Assembly (NCBI GenBank): GCA_003255025.1
Contig: QANY01013855.1
Location: 401,524 to 465,523, forward strand
Direction: 5' to 3'
From: Datisca glomerata
Lineage: Eukaryota; Streptophyta; Magnoliopsida; Cucurbitales; Datiscaceae
DNA length: 64,000 nt
The notes under the pieces were generated by a model that had not been told where the DNA came from, searched no databases, and was given only the letters and a program-made list of their open reading frames with translations. Positions 12,112 through 22,599 of the stretch are shown in pieces. Made by a program: the position numbers and the translations under genes. Position 1 is the first letter of the stretch, and every line of letters begins with the position of its first letter.

Positions 12112-12177
12112 TATACATTTTTTGCTTTAAAAAATAATGCGACCGCATCTTCCTTTTTATAAATTGATTTGATATTC

Positions 12178-12475
12178 CGTGTAACCATGGTGTAGACTAC
12201 ACAATGACTACACGAGGTCCGTGTAATCATCGTGTAAAATACACGATGACTACACGAGGTCTGTGTAACCATAGTATAGACTACACGATGACTACATGAG
12301 GTCCGTGTAATCATGGTGTAAACTACACGAGATCCGTGTAACCATGATGTAGACTACACGATGACTACACGAGGTCCGTGTAATTATGGTGTAGACTACA
12401 TGATGACTACACGAGGTACGTGTAACCATGATGTAGACTACACGAGGCTGTAACCATCGTGTAGACATTATGATG
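12178..12475. repeat. 42-bp minisatellite inside the MULE transposase
   Basis: About seven units, each starting GTGTAACCATGGTGTAGACT and ending ACACGAGGTCC, start near 12178, 12220, 12262, 12304, 12335, 12377 and 12419. Two units are shortened by about 11 bp. A 42-bp period equals 14 codons, giving open minus frames with repeated TSCSH. The block sits where the DDE catalytic core should be. Confidence 0.9.
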
Positions 12476-12562
12476 GCAAAATAAAAAATTAGCACCTGGA
12501 TTTTTTTATTCTAACATGAGAAAATATGTTGGGGGCATCCTATAGTTATCTTCAAGAGACCC

Positions 12563-13100
12563 TCAAACTAATTCCAATGCATGTTCCCTAGCCCTCCATA
12601 CCTTATAATAAACTATGTTGACACTGAAATCAAGTCGAACATCTTCAATTATGTCTTTTGGCCTATATATACATCCGACACCCGTGTATTTAGACAGTAT
12701 AGAATGACCAATCAATGAATATGTAGCCTGATGGTGTTCATGTCTCAAAACTTTAAATGTGTATGCATGTGTATTGATGAACTTTGTAACTTTGAAGTAT
12801 GGATAATTTCTCAATTTCATGGCCTGTAACCTCCATTGACATGGTTTCTCAACACATACAAATATCAATATTGACTGGCTTGACTTGAAGATCCGAAACT
12901 CAAAATTTCTTTAGATGGACATCATACGAGTAACCTTAAGCAGCCCAGATTTATCACTGTATAAATCATCCATATTTATTGTGTATGTTACAAGCTGATT
13001 CAAATCAACCTATTGCTCACTGAACCTAGGACGTTGTTCATTCAAATCAGGTTGTGATGGCAATGGATAAGTGGTCTCGGGTTCACCACCATTATTGAAG
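12563..13100 (-). pseudogene. MULE transposase N-terminal MuDR DNA-binding region
   Basis: The minus reading has EKPCQWRLQAMKLRNYPYF, then HEHHQATYSLIGHSILSKYT, GVGCIYRPKDIIEDVRLDF and WRAREHALELV. This is the MuDR N-terminal zinc-binding domain (C-x-W-x-x-A) followed by the FAR1/MULE-like helix region. The fragment ends exactly where the DDE core should begin, and that core is absent. A stop lies upstream near 12914. Confidence 0.88.
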
Positions 13101-13784
13101 TCTAAAATTGTTGTATGACTGTCTCCATTTATAGCTTCATCATGGTCATCTCCACAGTTTGCATCATCATACATCACGTGATCAAAATCATCATCATCAT
13201 CTCCATCTCCATCAACATCATTATCCTCGAAAACATTATAATCATCATGACAAAAAACATCATCATCATGATAGTTCCTTTCAAAATGATCAAAACTCTC
13301 AGAGCGAGGAATGCTTTCATGTAGAGGTTGTCATGACATTTATGTTTCAGGAACCCAACTTTGATAAAACCATGTAGTTTCAGGAACCCGATGTTGTTGT
13401 GACATTGTGGTTTGAGGAACCGGGCTTTGAGATGGAAAAAATTTAGGCTTGGCACTTATAAATGGTGAGCTTCTAAGTGATTCTGATATATTCTCCTTAA
13501 CAAAGAACTATAAATTCCATCTTTTAAAATTTTAGCAGGAGAGCAAGAGACTTGACTTCTATAAAGAAATTTGATGGACATATCATAGTTTGGGGGGTCT
13601 ATTTGGAGTTATTCATGTAATATACCCAATAGCTCGTGGTTAGTGCAGTTAGTAGATATCTCCAATAATTTGATATTTTCTCCACTAAAGACCATGTTGT
13701 ACCATTTTTCACCCAATCTCCATCATGGTTTACAAAAATTGAAACTTCAGACATATTTGTATATACATCAATGAAGGAAGTCAC
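13100..13784 (-). pseudogene. Extreme N terminus and acidic linker of the MULE transposase
   Basis: Near 13599-13784 the minus strand reads VSIFVNHDGDWVKNGTTWS, resembling the PB1-like first residues of MURA proteins. At 13160-13280 a run of ATC/CAT triplets encodes an Asp-rich linker in the transposase frame. The other frames of that run give His- or Met-rich ORFs that are artefacts. Several stops interrupt the region. Confidence 0.6.
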
Positions 13785-13812
13785 TGCAAGAAGAATACAT
13801 AATGAAATAGAA

Positions 13813-14220
13813 TATTACACGATGATTGTGGATAGTACATGGGCTTTCATGGTCATCGTGTAGTGTACACGAGGCCTTCATAGTGTACACTACAGACTAT
13901 CGTGTAGACCTCGTGTCCTATAATAAGCCTTAGACAATTACTATGCACATGTAGTTCCATCATGTAGTGTACACGAGGAGTACACGACCATCATGTGATC
14001 ATCCTGTACACTACAGGATGACATTACACGATGATCATGTAGTCCTCGATTAGTGTAATAGATGCTACACGATACTCGTGAACTGCTGAAAAACTTCCTG
14101 ATGCACAACACCATGATCGTGTAGTGTACACGAGGTCTACATGGGGCTTGTGTACCCTGCATGTAGTCTACACGATGACTACACGAGACTCGTGTAGTAC
14201 TCGTGTAGACCTCATTTTAC
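13813..14220. repeat. Right subterminal array of CTACACGA/TCGTGTAG motifs
   Basis: Over about 400 bp the motifs CGTGTAG, CTACACGA and GTACACGAGG recur roughly every 15-30 bp in alternating orientation, forming many potential hairpins. It is the same family as the left cluster and the internal 42-bp repeat. Confidence 0.85.
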
Positions 14221-14404
14221 ACTACACCATCATTTCTAGTGATCTTGTATAATAAATAAACTTCAAACAACGTTCTAGAAAGAAGAAAATAAATAAATAT
14301 TCCTAGAAAACTCATGAAAGTGAAAATCTCATGAAAGAAGGAAGACGATAAGTAAATATTTTTAGAAAGAAGAAAACAAAACTTAAACCTGTTTCAGAGA
14401 GAAG

Positions 14405-14480
14405 AACTATCAATCCTTTGTTGTTGCAGGAAGAAGGAAGAAGACGAAGAGGGAAGAAGACGAAGAAGAAGTAAAAAAAA
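14405..14480. repeat. GAA/GAC-rich microsatellite
   Basis: A purine-rich run of GAAGAA and GAAGACGAAGAG units lies between the subterminal array and the right inverted repeat. Confidence 0.7.
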
Positions 14481-14621
14481 TGAAAAATGAAGAAGGAGAA
14501 ATGGGATGGGGTGGTAGGAAGGTTTCAAGTGTTAAGTGAGTAGACCATGACATTTGATTGGACAGCTTGTAAGAAAGGCAATGGGGAAAAGGTGAAAAAG
14601 TGAAGGAAAAGTGAGTTAGGG

Positions 14622-14701
14622 ATTAGGGTAAGCGAAAATTAGTGTTAGAGTATATTTTTGCAAAATAGTTAGTATAAGGGTCTACTTTAACAAAAAAACC
14701 T
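14622..14701 (-). repeat. Right terminal inverted repeat of the MULE
   Basis: Its reverse complement starts AGGTTTTTTTGTTAAAGTAG and continues to TTTTCGCTTACCCTAA, matching 10317-10396. Confidence 0.88.
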
Positions 14702-15639
14702 TTTAATAAAATGAAAGAGACACCGAACGAAAGAAATTACATTTGTTTTATTTCATATGAGCGTACAAAGTTATTTTATTTAATATTATAATTACAATTG
14801 TATTGTAAATTATGATTATTTTCATTTTTTACTACTTCAAATGTTCTAAAAAGAAATTATGATTGCATGCAAACTAGGTGCGCAAACTAATTTAATGATT
14901 AGTCTAATATAGTAATTCAATTATAAAAAGATTATAAATGAGGATTGCGCGAACTAAAGTGGCCTAAAAAAATTTCACAAGTTTTTTCCTCTTCAACTAT
15001 CTATATAATCTATAACATATTATAAGTTGGGAGGAGATGTGAATCATTTTTAGATAATTTTATCAATTTATTATTAATCTATTACCCAAAATAACCTTAA
15101 AAGTTACATGTGTTATTTAATAATTTGTTATTTTTAAAGTTATAGTAAATTGATTAGGTAGACATCAATTTCAAAAATCAATCATCTATTTAATGAATTT
15201 TAAAAAAAGTAATTAATAAATAATTTTAAGTTAATTTTAATTGATAACTTTGATTGAATTGTAGCAAGTTATTTAAGATGTTAAATAGAGAAAACTCAAC
15301 TTTGCACTAAATTATTTTTAATGTAAAGAAAAAGTAAATTATCTCTATAAAACTTAAATAATAAAATTTAAAATATAATTCAATTATAACACACTTTTAG
15401 AAACTTTATTTATGTTATATTTTATATGTGAGTATAATCAATATGTTACATAAATATAGGTACCTAAAAGTTGCAAACAAAACAAATTAAATTTGTAATA
15501 CAAATGAAAAACTAAAATCAAATTAAAAAATAAAATACGAAATAGATTATTTAATTCTAATCACATTTCTCTTTCTTTTAATTTTCAGAGTACATTTCTA
15601 CTATATAATATTTCTTTTTCTAAAAATACACATGTGTCA
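14702..15639. other. AT-rich DNA, nothing recognised
   Basis: Very AT-rich sequence with no usable ORF, no clear repeat and no match to a family I know. Confidence 0.6.
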
Positions 15640-17210
15640 TTTTATAACTTGGTTGAATAATAATATTTTAGGAATCGTTGTAACGAAAAATACAGTATCT
15701 TGAAATATTCGAGAAACATTCTATTTAATTTTGGATTAAGAAATATACATTTTGAAGCGTGAAATCGAAAATCAAAACTTTATAATTTTTCTTATTATTT
15801 CTCAGACCGTCAACCAAAATCACAAGCGGGTAGGCGCTCGAATAAAATCAGACCACAAAACTAACTCATATTTTTCTTCTAAAAAAAATTCGGCCATTAA
15901 CAGAGGCTACTCAAGAGTTTCTATCTCTCACTTTTCTTAAGGACTTCTTTTTCAATTCATGTAAAAACTGTAAAAAGAAACAGTTAAGAAAATTTGGTTT
16001 TAAAAACGATATCTCTCACATGGGTTACAATTTGTAACCCATGTGAAGCAACACCAACGGTTGGGAAATCCCCAACCGTTTGTGTTTTTTTTAATTAAAA
16101 CTAAATTCAATTAATTAAATCTTTGGCCTATTTAGAATAAAGACGGAGATAGTTTTAGATGACTTGGTTGACTATAGTGTATCCACGTTGAACTACTTGT
16201 TTATTAAACAAGTTCAAATTCAAGGCTAGTAAGGGGACCATAAAGACAAAAATACGTTTGGCTACATAATTAATAAACTTTATCGATTAAATCTATAATC
16301 AAATTTATTAATTATTAATTATGATTAACTCCACTATAAAATCGTAATTGAACTCTAAATGTATTTTGTATTATTCGACGTAACTATCATTGACATATTA
16401 TTCATTATGTAATGCCCATCCATAATATAGTACCGTGTATAATCAGGTTAATTACTATCGACCTAATATTTATACACATTTTGGTATCCTTAGGTTCTCA
16501 ATCCATTCTACCGATCAACTATGATAATATTTATACTTGATGCATGAAGTAAAATTATCAAATCTCTAATAATCTACCAGAGATACTAAGCACTTAGTTT
16601 ACTACTACCATATTAATAAATTACCTAAGATGTACTATGTCACTTAATTAAAAGTGTATATGGATTCTACTATCGAGAATCTATATACTCAATATCTAAT
16701 AACATAGTCATCCAACATACGAAATATGTTGACTTATATAACTAAATTCATTAAATATGAGCTCATAACTCTTTCAGGATTGAGATGACTCATAAAATAA
16801 TAGCAATAAGTCATGATTTTCGTTTGATGAAATTTTACTGAAAATCAGATTCATTAGTCATTTCAATACATTTCAAATGTACTAATACATTAACTAGGTA
16901 CTCTACCTAGTGACCAATGTAAGTCACTCTCCATAATAAAGTTAATGTACTACAATCTTCTCTTAGCAAAACGCTTAGCTTCACTAGATTGTGAAATTTA
17001 ATATTTACAAGTCATAAATAACTTTTTGTTAAATATCTTGTTCTCATTAGTTAAACTCCATATGACCAATAAACCAAGTACTATTACGTTTGTGGACTTT
17101 TTATAAGAATATATTATACATAATATAAGAATAAACTAATATTATTAATCAAAATTAAATATTTCAATAATATAATAAAATTCTAATATTTTTAAAGTAC
17201 AATCCTAACA
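15640..17210 (-). mobile_element. Probable copia-type solo LTR (left edge uncertain)
   Basis: On minus the sequence begins TGTTAGGATTGTACTTT at 17210, a very common start for large plant copia LTRs. It runs about 1.5 kb without coding potential, and sequence near 15700-15960 looks like the transcribed R-U5 part. I see no polypurine tract, primer site, partner LTR or coding region, so a solo LTR is the simplest reading. The left end and the target duplication could not be fixed. Confidence 0.5.
16017..16085. repeat. Two adjacent perfect or near-perfect hairpins
   Basis: Arms CACATGGGTTACAA (16017-16030) and its complement (16032-16045) are 14 bp with a 1-nt spacer. AACGGTTGGG (16056-16065) pairs with 16071-16080, and outer ACAC/GTGT extends it to 15 bp with one mismatch. 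A T run follows. Confidence 0.85.
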
Positions 17211-18984
17211 AATGTATCAACAATTAACAACAATATAACATATTTATATTCGTACTTGACCCTTTCCTCTCAACCTCAGGCAGGCGCTGCTCCTAATCAG
17301 CCTTCTGCTCTTTTTGGGCATCGGCATTATGCTTCTCATCGAGATCACTATCTGCCTTTTCTACCTTATTCCCCAAAACACCATCTACATTCCTATCAGA
17401 TTCTGTGCTTAATTTTCTCCTCCCCTTTATCCTTAGAGCCAACTGCATTTCCTGAAGATACCTTTCGGCTAAACACACACCCTATTTCTCAAATCTAGAA
17501 CTCATTTGTCACCATGATATAAAACAGGAACGACTTCGAGTGTGTAAATAGGGAAATCACTCAGTTTAGCTATAAACTCATTTTAACGAAGCCACGAAAT
17601 TTCGATTCATAAATAGCTGCACCAGTGAATAACGAACAAAAATTTCTTGAACCAATCTCAAAAGAAAAGACAAAAAACTTCTACTAAACAAAAACCAAAA
17701 CCAAATGCAGAGCAATAGCTCAAAAAGCAGTAACCCAAGTGAATCAAATAAAAACAAAAGTAAATCTACGAAAATTGAGTGCAGAAAAAAAAAAAGGAAA
17801 AACCAGGATACGGGTTCTCTTCGAATTTCACAGAGAAATAAAAGTTGATCCACACAAGGAAACGTACACAGACGGATATTGGTAATTCACAGGGTATCAA
17901 AGCTTCGAGAAAAGCTTGCGAACAAGAAGGAGCTAGTCTCTCCACTACCCAAAAAGGACAAAGACTCCAACCCCAAGCCCGTCATCAACTCCGATGAGAA
18001 AAAACCGGACGAGAAGAAGAAACTCAAATAGGTATCGTACATTGGTTCCCATTAACCATAAAATGTCGCCAAGATGTGAAAAAAATGAGGAAGTCGGGGC
18101 AGTGACTTGGGTTTAAAAGTTAAAAATGATGTGGTGTAATATTAATTATCACTTATTATAATTTATTATCAATAACATAATCCGTAACCGAACTGTGTAT
18201 TTCTGTCAATAAAATAAAGATATAATGTGAAACTTTAACTAAATTAACTAAATTGTAGAGTAATAATATCTGTGATTTTTTAAAATAAAAAGTTAAAAAT
18301 GAAAACTACCTCAAAGTACAATGGGTAAAAATGCATGATGTTTTAGTTAATAATTCCACGTGTTATATCGTTTTCAACAGATGTGATCGATTTATAGCAA
18401 AATTAAGTTAAAACACTCTCTCAATGGTTAAAAATTAGCAGTAGAATCATAGTAAACAATGCATAATTAGAAATTACATATATATTCTATGGTGGATTCA
18501 ATAATATATAGATAATTTATAGTTGTGCCTCGTGAAAAAAAACTTTCTTTCTTTTGTGGAATTTTATTTTTCTTTTAGAAAGAAATTTTATTTTGTTCAA
18601 ATGAGCAAATATGTCATGATTGTAGTAGTCTATCCATTGCATATATACTTTAAAGACACCGTGGCATAACCGTCAATGTGAAGTAGGGACCTAGAAGATT
18701 GGATGGAAACATAAAAAGATAAGTCAATCCCTTATGAATTTCAATGAATTTCTTTTAATTAAGGGGATTCATCATTAGAGAGGTAAGTAGACTAGCTACT
18801 AAAAAATTTAACAACTATATTAGATCTAATAAGTACGTCAAGATCTCCTTAAAAAAAGTACATTTGATCTAATATAATTTTTTTTGCCCTAATAGCTCCT
18901 CTTCTTACCAATTTGAAGGAACTCGGATGCCATATTTTTTTCATGTCAATTCAAGAGTTTTTTTAGGAACACATACAAGATTTG
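17211..18984. other. Unrecognised region with two possible gene fragments
   Basis: A minus-strand open frame at 17293-17478 (charged, ERYLQEMQLALRIKGRRKL) and a plus-strand Lys-rich stretch near 17890-18030 (KPDEKKKLK, then a stop) have coding-like composition, but I recognise neither. They could be remnants of a captured host gene. The rest to 18984 is AT-rich and holds nothing I can name. Confidence 0.3.
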
Positions 18985-20280
18985 TCATTGCAAAGAGGGT
19001 AATGGTGACAGATTTGGTAAGTCGTCATTGGGATCTTGACTTTCGCCAGTAAGGATGCTGAATGCATTGTGCTGCGTGAGGTCAAGGGTGAGATCAGTAG
19101 GAGGCACAATACTAGGAGAGACTGGTGATGGCCTGTGTGGACTCGGGTTGGTGCTTGATGTTGCTATGGAGGTTGTGTCAGATCCAAACATATGTAGGAA
19201 TTGGTGCTTGACAAAATCCATGGTTTTTACAGCTAACTATTTTTCACTGATCTGGGAAAACTGTTGTTTGATCAGATTTTGAGCATTTAAAAAAGGGTTG
19301 CTTGTTGAGGCTGGTAGAATTTTAGGGACTGCGTTATAACAGGCTTGTTCATGGGTTTTGATTGATTTGATTAATTCAGTTAAGTGGGGGTTCATTCCTT
19401 TATCCCACCATTTAGTGAAGAATATACGTTTTAATACGGGTATTCCATTCTGATAATCACATTTAAGATCCCATTTTCAAATCCATGGGATATTGAATCA
19501 GATGATAAAATGTACCAATGCTTTGGATACGGTACTATTTTTATTGATTAGGGCATATTGTGAATGCCATTATTTAAACTCAGTTTGTAGTATTTCTGGT
19601 AGAGTATTAAACGTAAGACCAAATTTATCCCACCAAAGGAGGAACCAATTTGGTAAGCCCGTGTCTAAGACTTCAGGGCATATACGGATAAACCATGTAT
19701 GGTTTCGTGTCGGATTTTGATAATAAAAGGTATTGGTAAAGGATTCTATGTAATCCCAATAACTGTATTTTATAGTTTTCTGATGTATCTCCATAGTTCT
19801 GGTAGTACGTGGATGTAGACCCCATTGATTGATGGAATGAAATTTAGGATTACAGCCTTACTAAAAGTAATTGGGCTAGTATCTCGGTTAGAGTCATGGA
19901 ATGTATGTCTGATTTTCATGCTCCAAGATTGAACTACTATAGCTTCATAAATGTATCTATAGTGTTCGAATCTGGTTGGATACTGTTGTGTGGAGAGATA
20001 ATGGGTTTTTATCTCCCATGGATCTTCCATCCATTTTTCATCATTCGGTTCAATTATGAGGAATATTTTCTCAGATTTTTGGTTAATAATGTACTGTTAT
20101 GGTGTCAAGAGGACTTCTTTTGTACTCTTACGAGTAGCCTCTTGTACACTAGGGAATTCTTATGGCCAGAAAATCTCATCATTCAGATATTGTAGAGTTG
20201 TTCTGCCACGTCCGCGCCCACGAGAGCTGCGGCCTCTTCCTCGGTTATTCATCATTGAATTTTGTTCCCTGTAAATACTC
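18985..20280 (-). pseudogene. Pararetrovirus second ORF (function unknown), broken
   Basis: After the RNase H stop, the minus strand opens near 20260 with an Arg/Gly-rich N terminus (NNRGRGRSSRGRGRGR). Fragments at 19770-20030 (PWEIKTHYLSTQQYPTRFEH) and 19570-19794 (PNWFLLWWDKFG) follow, then a Ser/Pro/Thr-rich tail at 18985-19221. At least eight stops or shifts break it. Position and aromatic-rich character match ORF2 of florendoviruses, whose function is not established. The Arg/Gly start suggests nucleic-acid binding, which is inference only. Confidence 0.6.
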
Positions 20281-20289
20281 ACGGATTAG

Positions 20290-20740
20290 AAAATCAGGAA
20301 GATAATTTTGTTCACCTTTAATATATTCAATATCAAAATCAAATACAGATAAAATACTCTGCCGTGATGCAAATATTTATTTTGATGCAAGATTTTGTAC
20401 ATCTTTTTTGAAATCTGTTTTGCAGCAGAGCAGTCAACACGAATAAGAAAATGTTGATTTAACACATCATCTTGAAATTTTAATACACATTACAAAATTG
20501 CTAAACATTCTTGTTTAATTGTCGGATAATTTTTGCTGGTCATTTCCAAGTACCAGAGGTGAATCTTAATAATTCTTCTTTATGGGTTTTGGGATTTATC
20601 CGTTTCAGAATACCTCCATAACCTAGGTTAGAGGCATCAGTTTCTACAATTTTAAGAAATGTCGGGTGTGGTAAAGCTAAACAGTATAATTATTTAATTT
20701 TACCTTTAATATTCCTAACTGCTAGTGTAAGATCTGATGT
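20290..20740 (-). pseudogene. Pararetrovirus RNase H domain
   Basis: The minus strand contains IVETDASNLGYGGIL (about 20605-20655), the first catalytic strand of retroviral RNase H (D-A-S-x-x-G-x-G). Weaker sequence follows to the polyprotein end near 20300. In the family it degrades RNA in the RNA-DNA hybrid during reverse transcription. Many stops are present. Confidence 0.8.
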
Positions 20741-21600
20741 CTAAGGTATAAGTTTCTTTTGAAGTCTCTTATTCAACAGAGCATTATCCTGAGCTAGTTG
20801 GGGATAAAAGTCACCGATATAGTTCAAACTTCCTAAGAATCTTTGTAATTGTGTTTTATCTTTAATTTCATCTGAAAATTTAGATGCAAAATCTATACTA
20901 CGGTTAATGAGAATAATAGTGCCATTACAAATGTTATGGCCTAAGAATCTAACTGTTGTTTGGAATAATTTCATTTTAGTAGAAGATAATACTAAACCAT
21001 TTCAGATAACAACATGCTTAAAAATATTAAGATGTTTAAAATGCTGGTCTATGCATGATGAGAAAATTAAGGCATCATCAATGTAACAGATAATAAATGT
21101 TGTGTAAGCATTTAAAATATCATTCATGATATGCTGGAATTCAGATGGACCATTTTTTACACCAAATGGTAAAACATTCCATTCAAAATGGCCAAAAGGT
21201 ACTGTAAAGACAATTTTATACATGTCTACTTCAGCTATTTGGATTTGCCAAAATCCTGATTTCAGATCAAATTTTGAAAAGATCATAGAATCATAAAGTC
21301 TATCAAATAAATATTTTTTATTCGGGACTGGATATCTAATCCATTGTAATACATCATTTAATGGTTTATGATTGATCACTAATCTAGGTTATCCTCTTTC
21401 TATTTCAGCATTTTTGTTTACATAGAAACCAGTACAACTCCAAGGAGATTTACTGGGTCTAATTAATTTCTTTTGTAACAGAGATTCACTGTCAGTTTTG
21501 CAGAGTTCTAAATATTCCTTTTTAATTTGGTTGTGTCTCGATTTGGTAGGAATATTCTTCTCATTGAAGTCTGGCTGATAAGGCAATGATATAATGTGTT
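20741..21600 (-). pseudogene. Pararetrovirus reverse transcriptase
   Basis: Two long fragments (21002-21379 and 20741-20974) carry the RT core: DLKSGFWQIQIAE, then PFGVKNGPSEFQHIMNDI, the catalytic YIDD box (about 21075-21089), and KTQLQRFLGSLNYIGDFYP of the connection region. The N-terminal part lies at 21389-21600. A stop near 21000 and a break near 21385 separate the pieces. The fragments clearly group with plant caulimovirids rather than gypsy elements: no integrase follows, and RNase H plus ORF2 come next. Confidence 0.9.
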
Positions 21601-22140
21601 TCTTTCTATCCCAAAAGGCATTAGGGATATCACTACAAGTTTCAGATTGGAATTCTTGAAGAATGGTGTGAATTTTCTTTGTATTGCGGGTTGTTGAATA
21701 CGTTGGTCAATTGTCAAAAAGTGTATTTCTTTTTGTAATAGATTAATCTGATTTGTCTTATTATTAATTAGATGTCTGATGATATCGACTTCCTTAGTAT
21801 ACGGTTTGGTGATGAATTCAAAAGTAATGTCAACGGTATCAACAACTGTATGGATACCAGAGGTATCAATTCTGGTAATAGGCATAATTGAATTGAGGAA
21901 AGGATTGCCTAAGATAATGCTTTGTGTCATATTCTTAATGAGCACAAATGAAGCAGGTATGTAAACTCCCTGTTTGTAGATAAGCGCTTCTGGTATTTTG
22001 TACTGAATTCTCATAGAATTCCCACTGGCGCTTGTGAGAGATTGAGTGGTTTTATGAAAATATTTTAGAAGGATTAATCCTTCATACATGCAGTTCATAT
22101 TTGCACCACTATCTACTAAGATAATGACGTCAGTAATGAG
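21600..22140 (-). pseudogene. Pararetrovirus aspartic protease
   Basis: The minus strand reads VDSGANMNCMYEGLI at about 22080-22120, the D-S-G-A active-site motif of caulimovirid proteases. IILGNPFL, the second conserved hydrophobic-G motif, lies about 65 residues on. In the family it cuts the viral polyprotein. The fragment is open for almost 200 codons (21508-22098) but shifts out of frame upstream of the active site. Confidence 0.87.
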
Positions 22141-22599
22141 AAAATTAGGTTTGATTACTACGGTAATCTTTGTATACCATTTCTGGAAGGTGACCTAGTT
22201 TAGAAGGAATAGATACGGACTATTTTCCTTTGTCTGATCTGGTGAGATCTGACAAGGCTGATCTGGGGAGGTCAAAGTCTGACTTTGACTTTGACTAGGA
22301 GATTGTTGATATGGTGAAGTCAAAGGTTAACCTTGACTTTGACATGGCTGATCTGGTGAAGGCAGGTCTGGGAAGACTAAATGGGCTTTCCCTTTGGCCG
22401 TAGACTGTTTGAAGAGATTCAGATCTTGAGAAAGGATTTGATTTGCAGTCTTTAACTGCTGGATTTCAGATTTAATAATATTAATTTTCATTTTCAGATC
22501 AGAAATGGTTACGGGTTTGTGAGGTATATAATCCTATTGAATATGGTTTAATAGTTCCTTCATACTGTATTTTTCTGCAGGTTTTATCTCAAGAGTGGA

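Larger units (their letters stand above)
10317..14701. mobile_element. Mutator-like DNA transposon (MULE) with ULP1-like gene and broken MURA transposase
   Basis: Terminal inverted repeats of about 80 bp bound a 4.4-kb element: GGGTTTTTTGCTAAAGTAG at the left and its near reverse complement at the right, both continuing to 'TTTTCGCTTACCCTAA'. Inside are a MuDR-type transposase on minus (about 13784 to 11520) and a ULP1/C48 cysteine protease remnant on plus (about 10700-11345), convergent tail to tail. MULEs carrying ULP1-like genes are known in plants (Arabidopsis Kaonashi-type, melon CUMULE). The transposase lacks its catalytic core, so this is a non-autonomous derivative. An exact 9-bp target duplication is not evident (flanks tttatttaa and tttaataaa). 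Confidence 0.9.

Noticed and set aside
12102..12495. ORFs with repeated TSCSH motif, or a possible CRISPR-like array
   Set aside because: The 42-bp units are contiguous, without unique spacers, inside a plant transposon. The peptide repeat is a by-product of a period divisible by three.
13115..13455. His-rich and Met-rich ORFs
   Set aside because: A CAT/ATC triplet run read in wrong frames. The likely true frame is the Asp-rich linker of the MULE transposase on minus.
10308..14710. A 9-bp target duplication of the MULE
   Set aside because: Flanks tttatttaa and tttaataaa agree at only six of nine positions in AT-rich DNA, so I do not claim it.
17578..17853. Hydrophobic minus ORF (Leu/Phe-rich) resembling a membrane protein
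   Set aside because: It is the complement of an A-rich stretch with no family match and no supporting neighbour.
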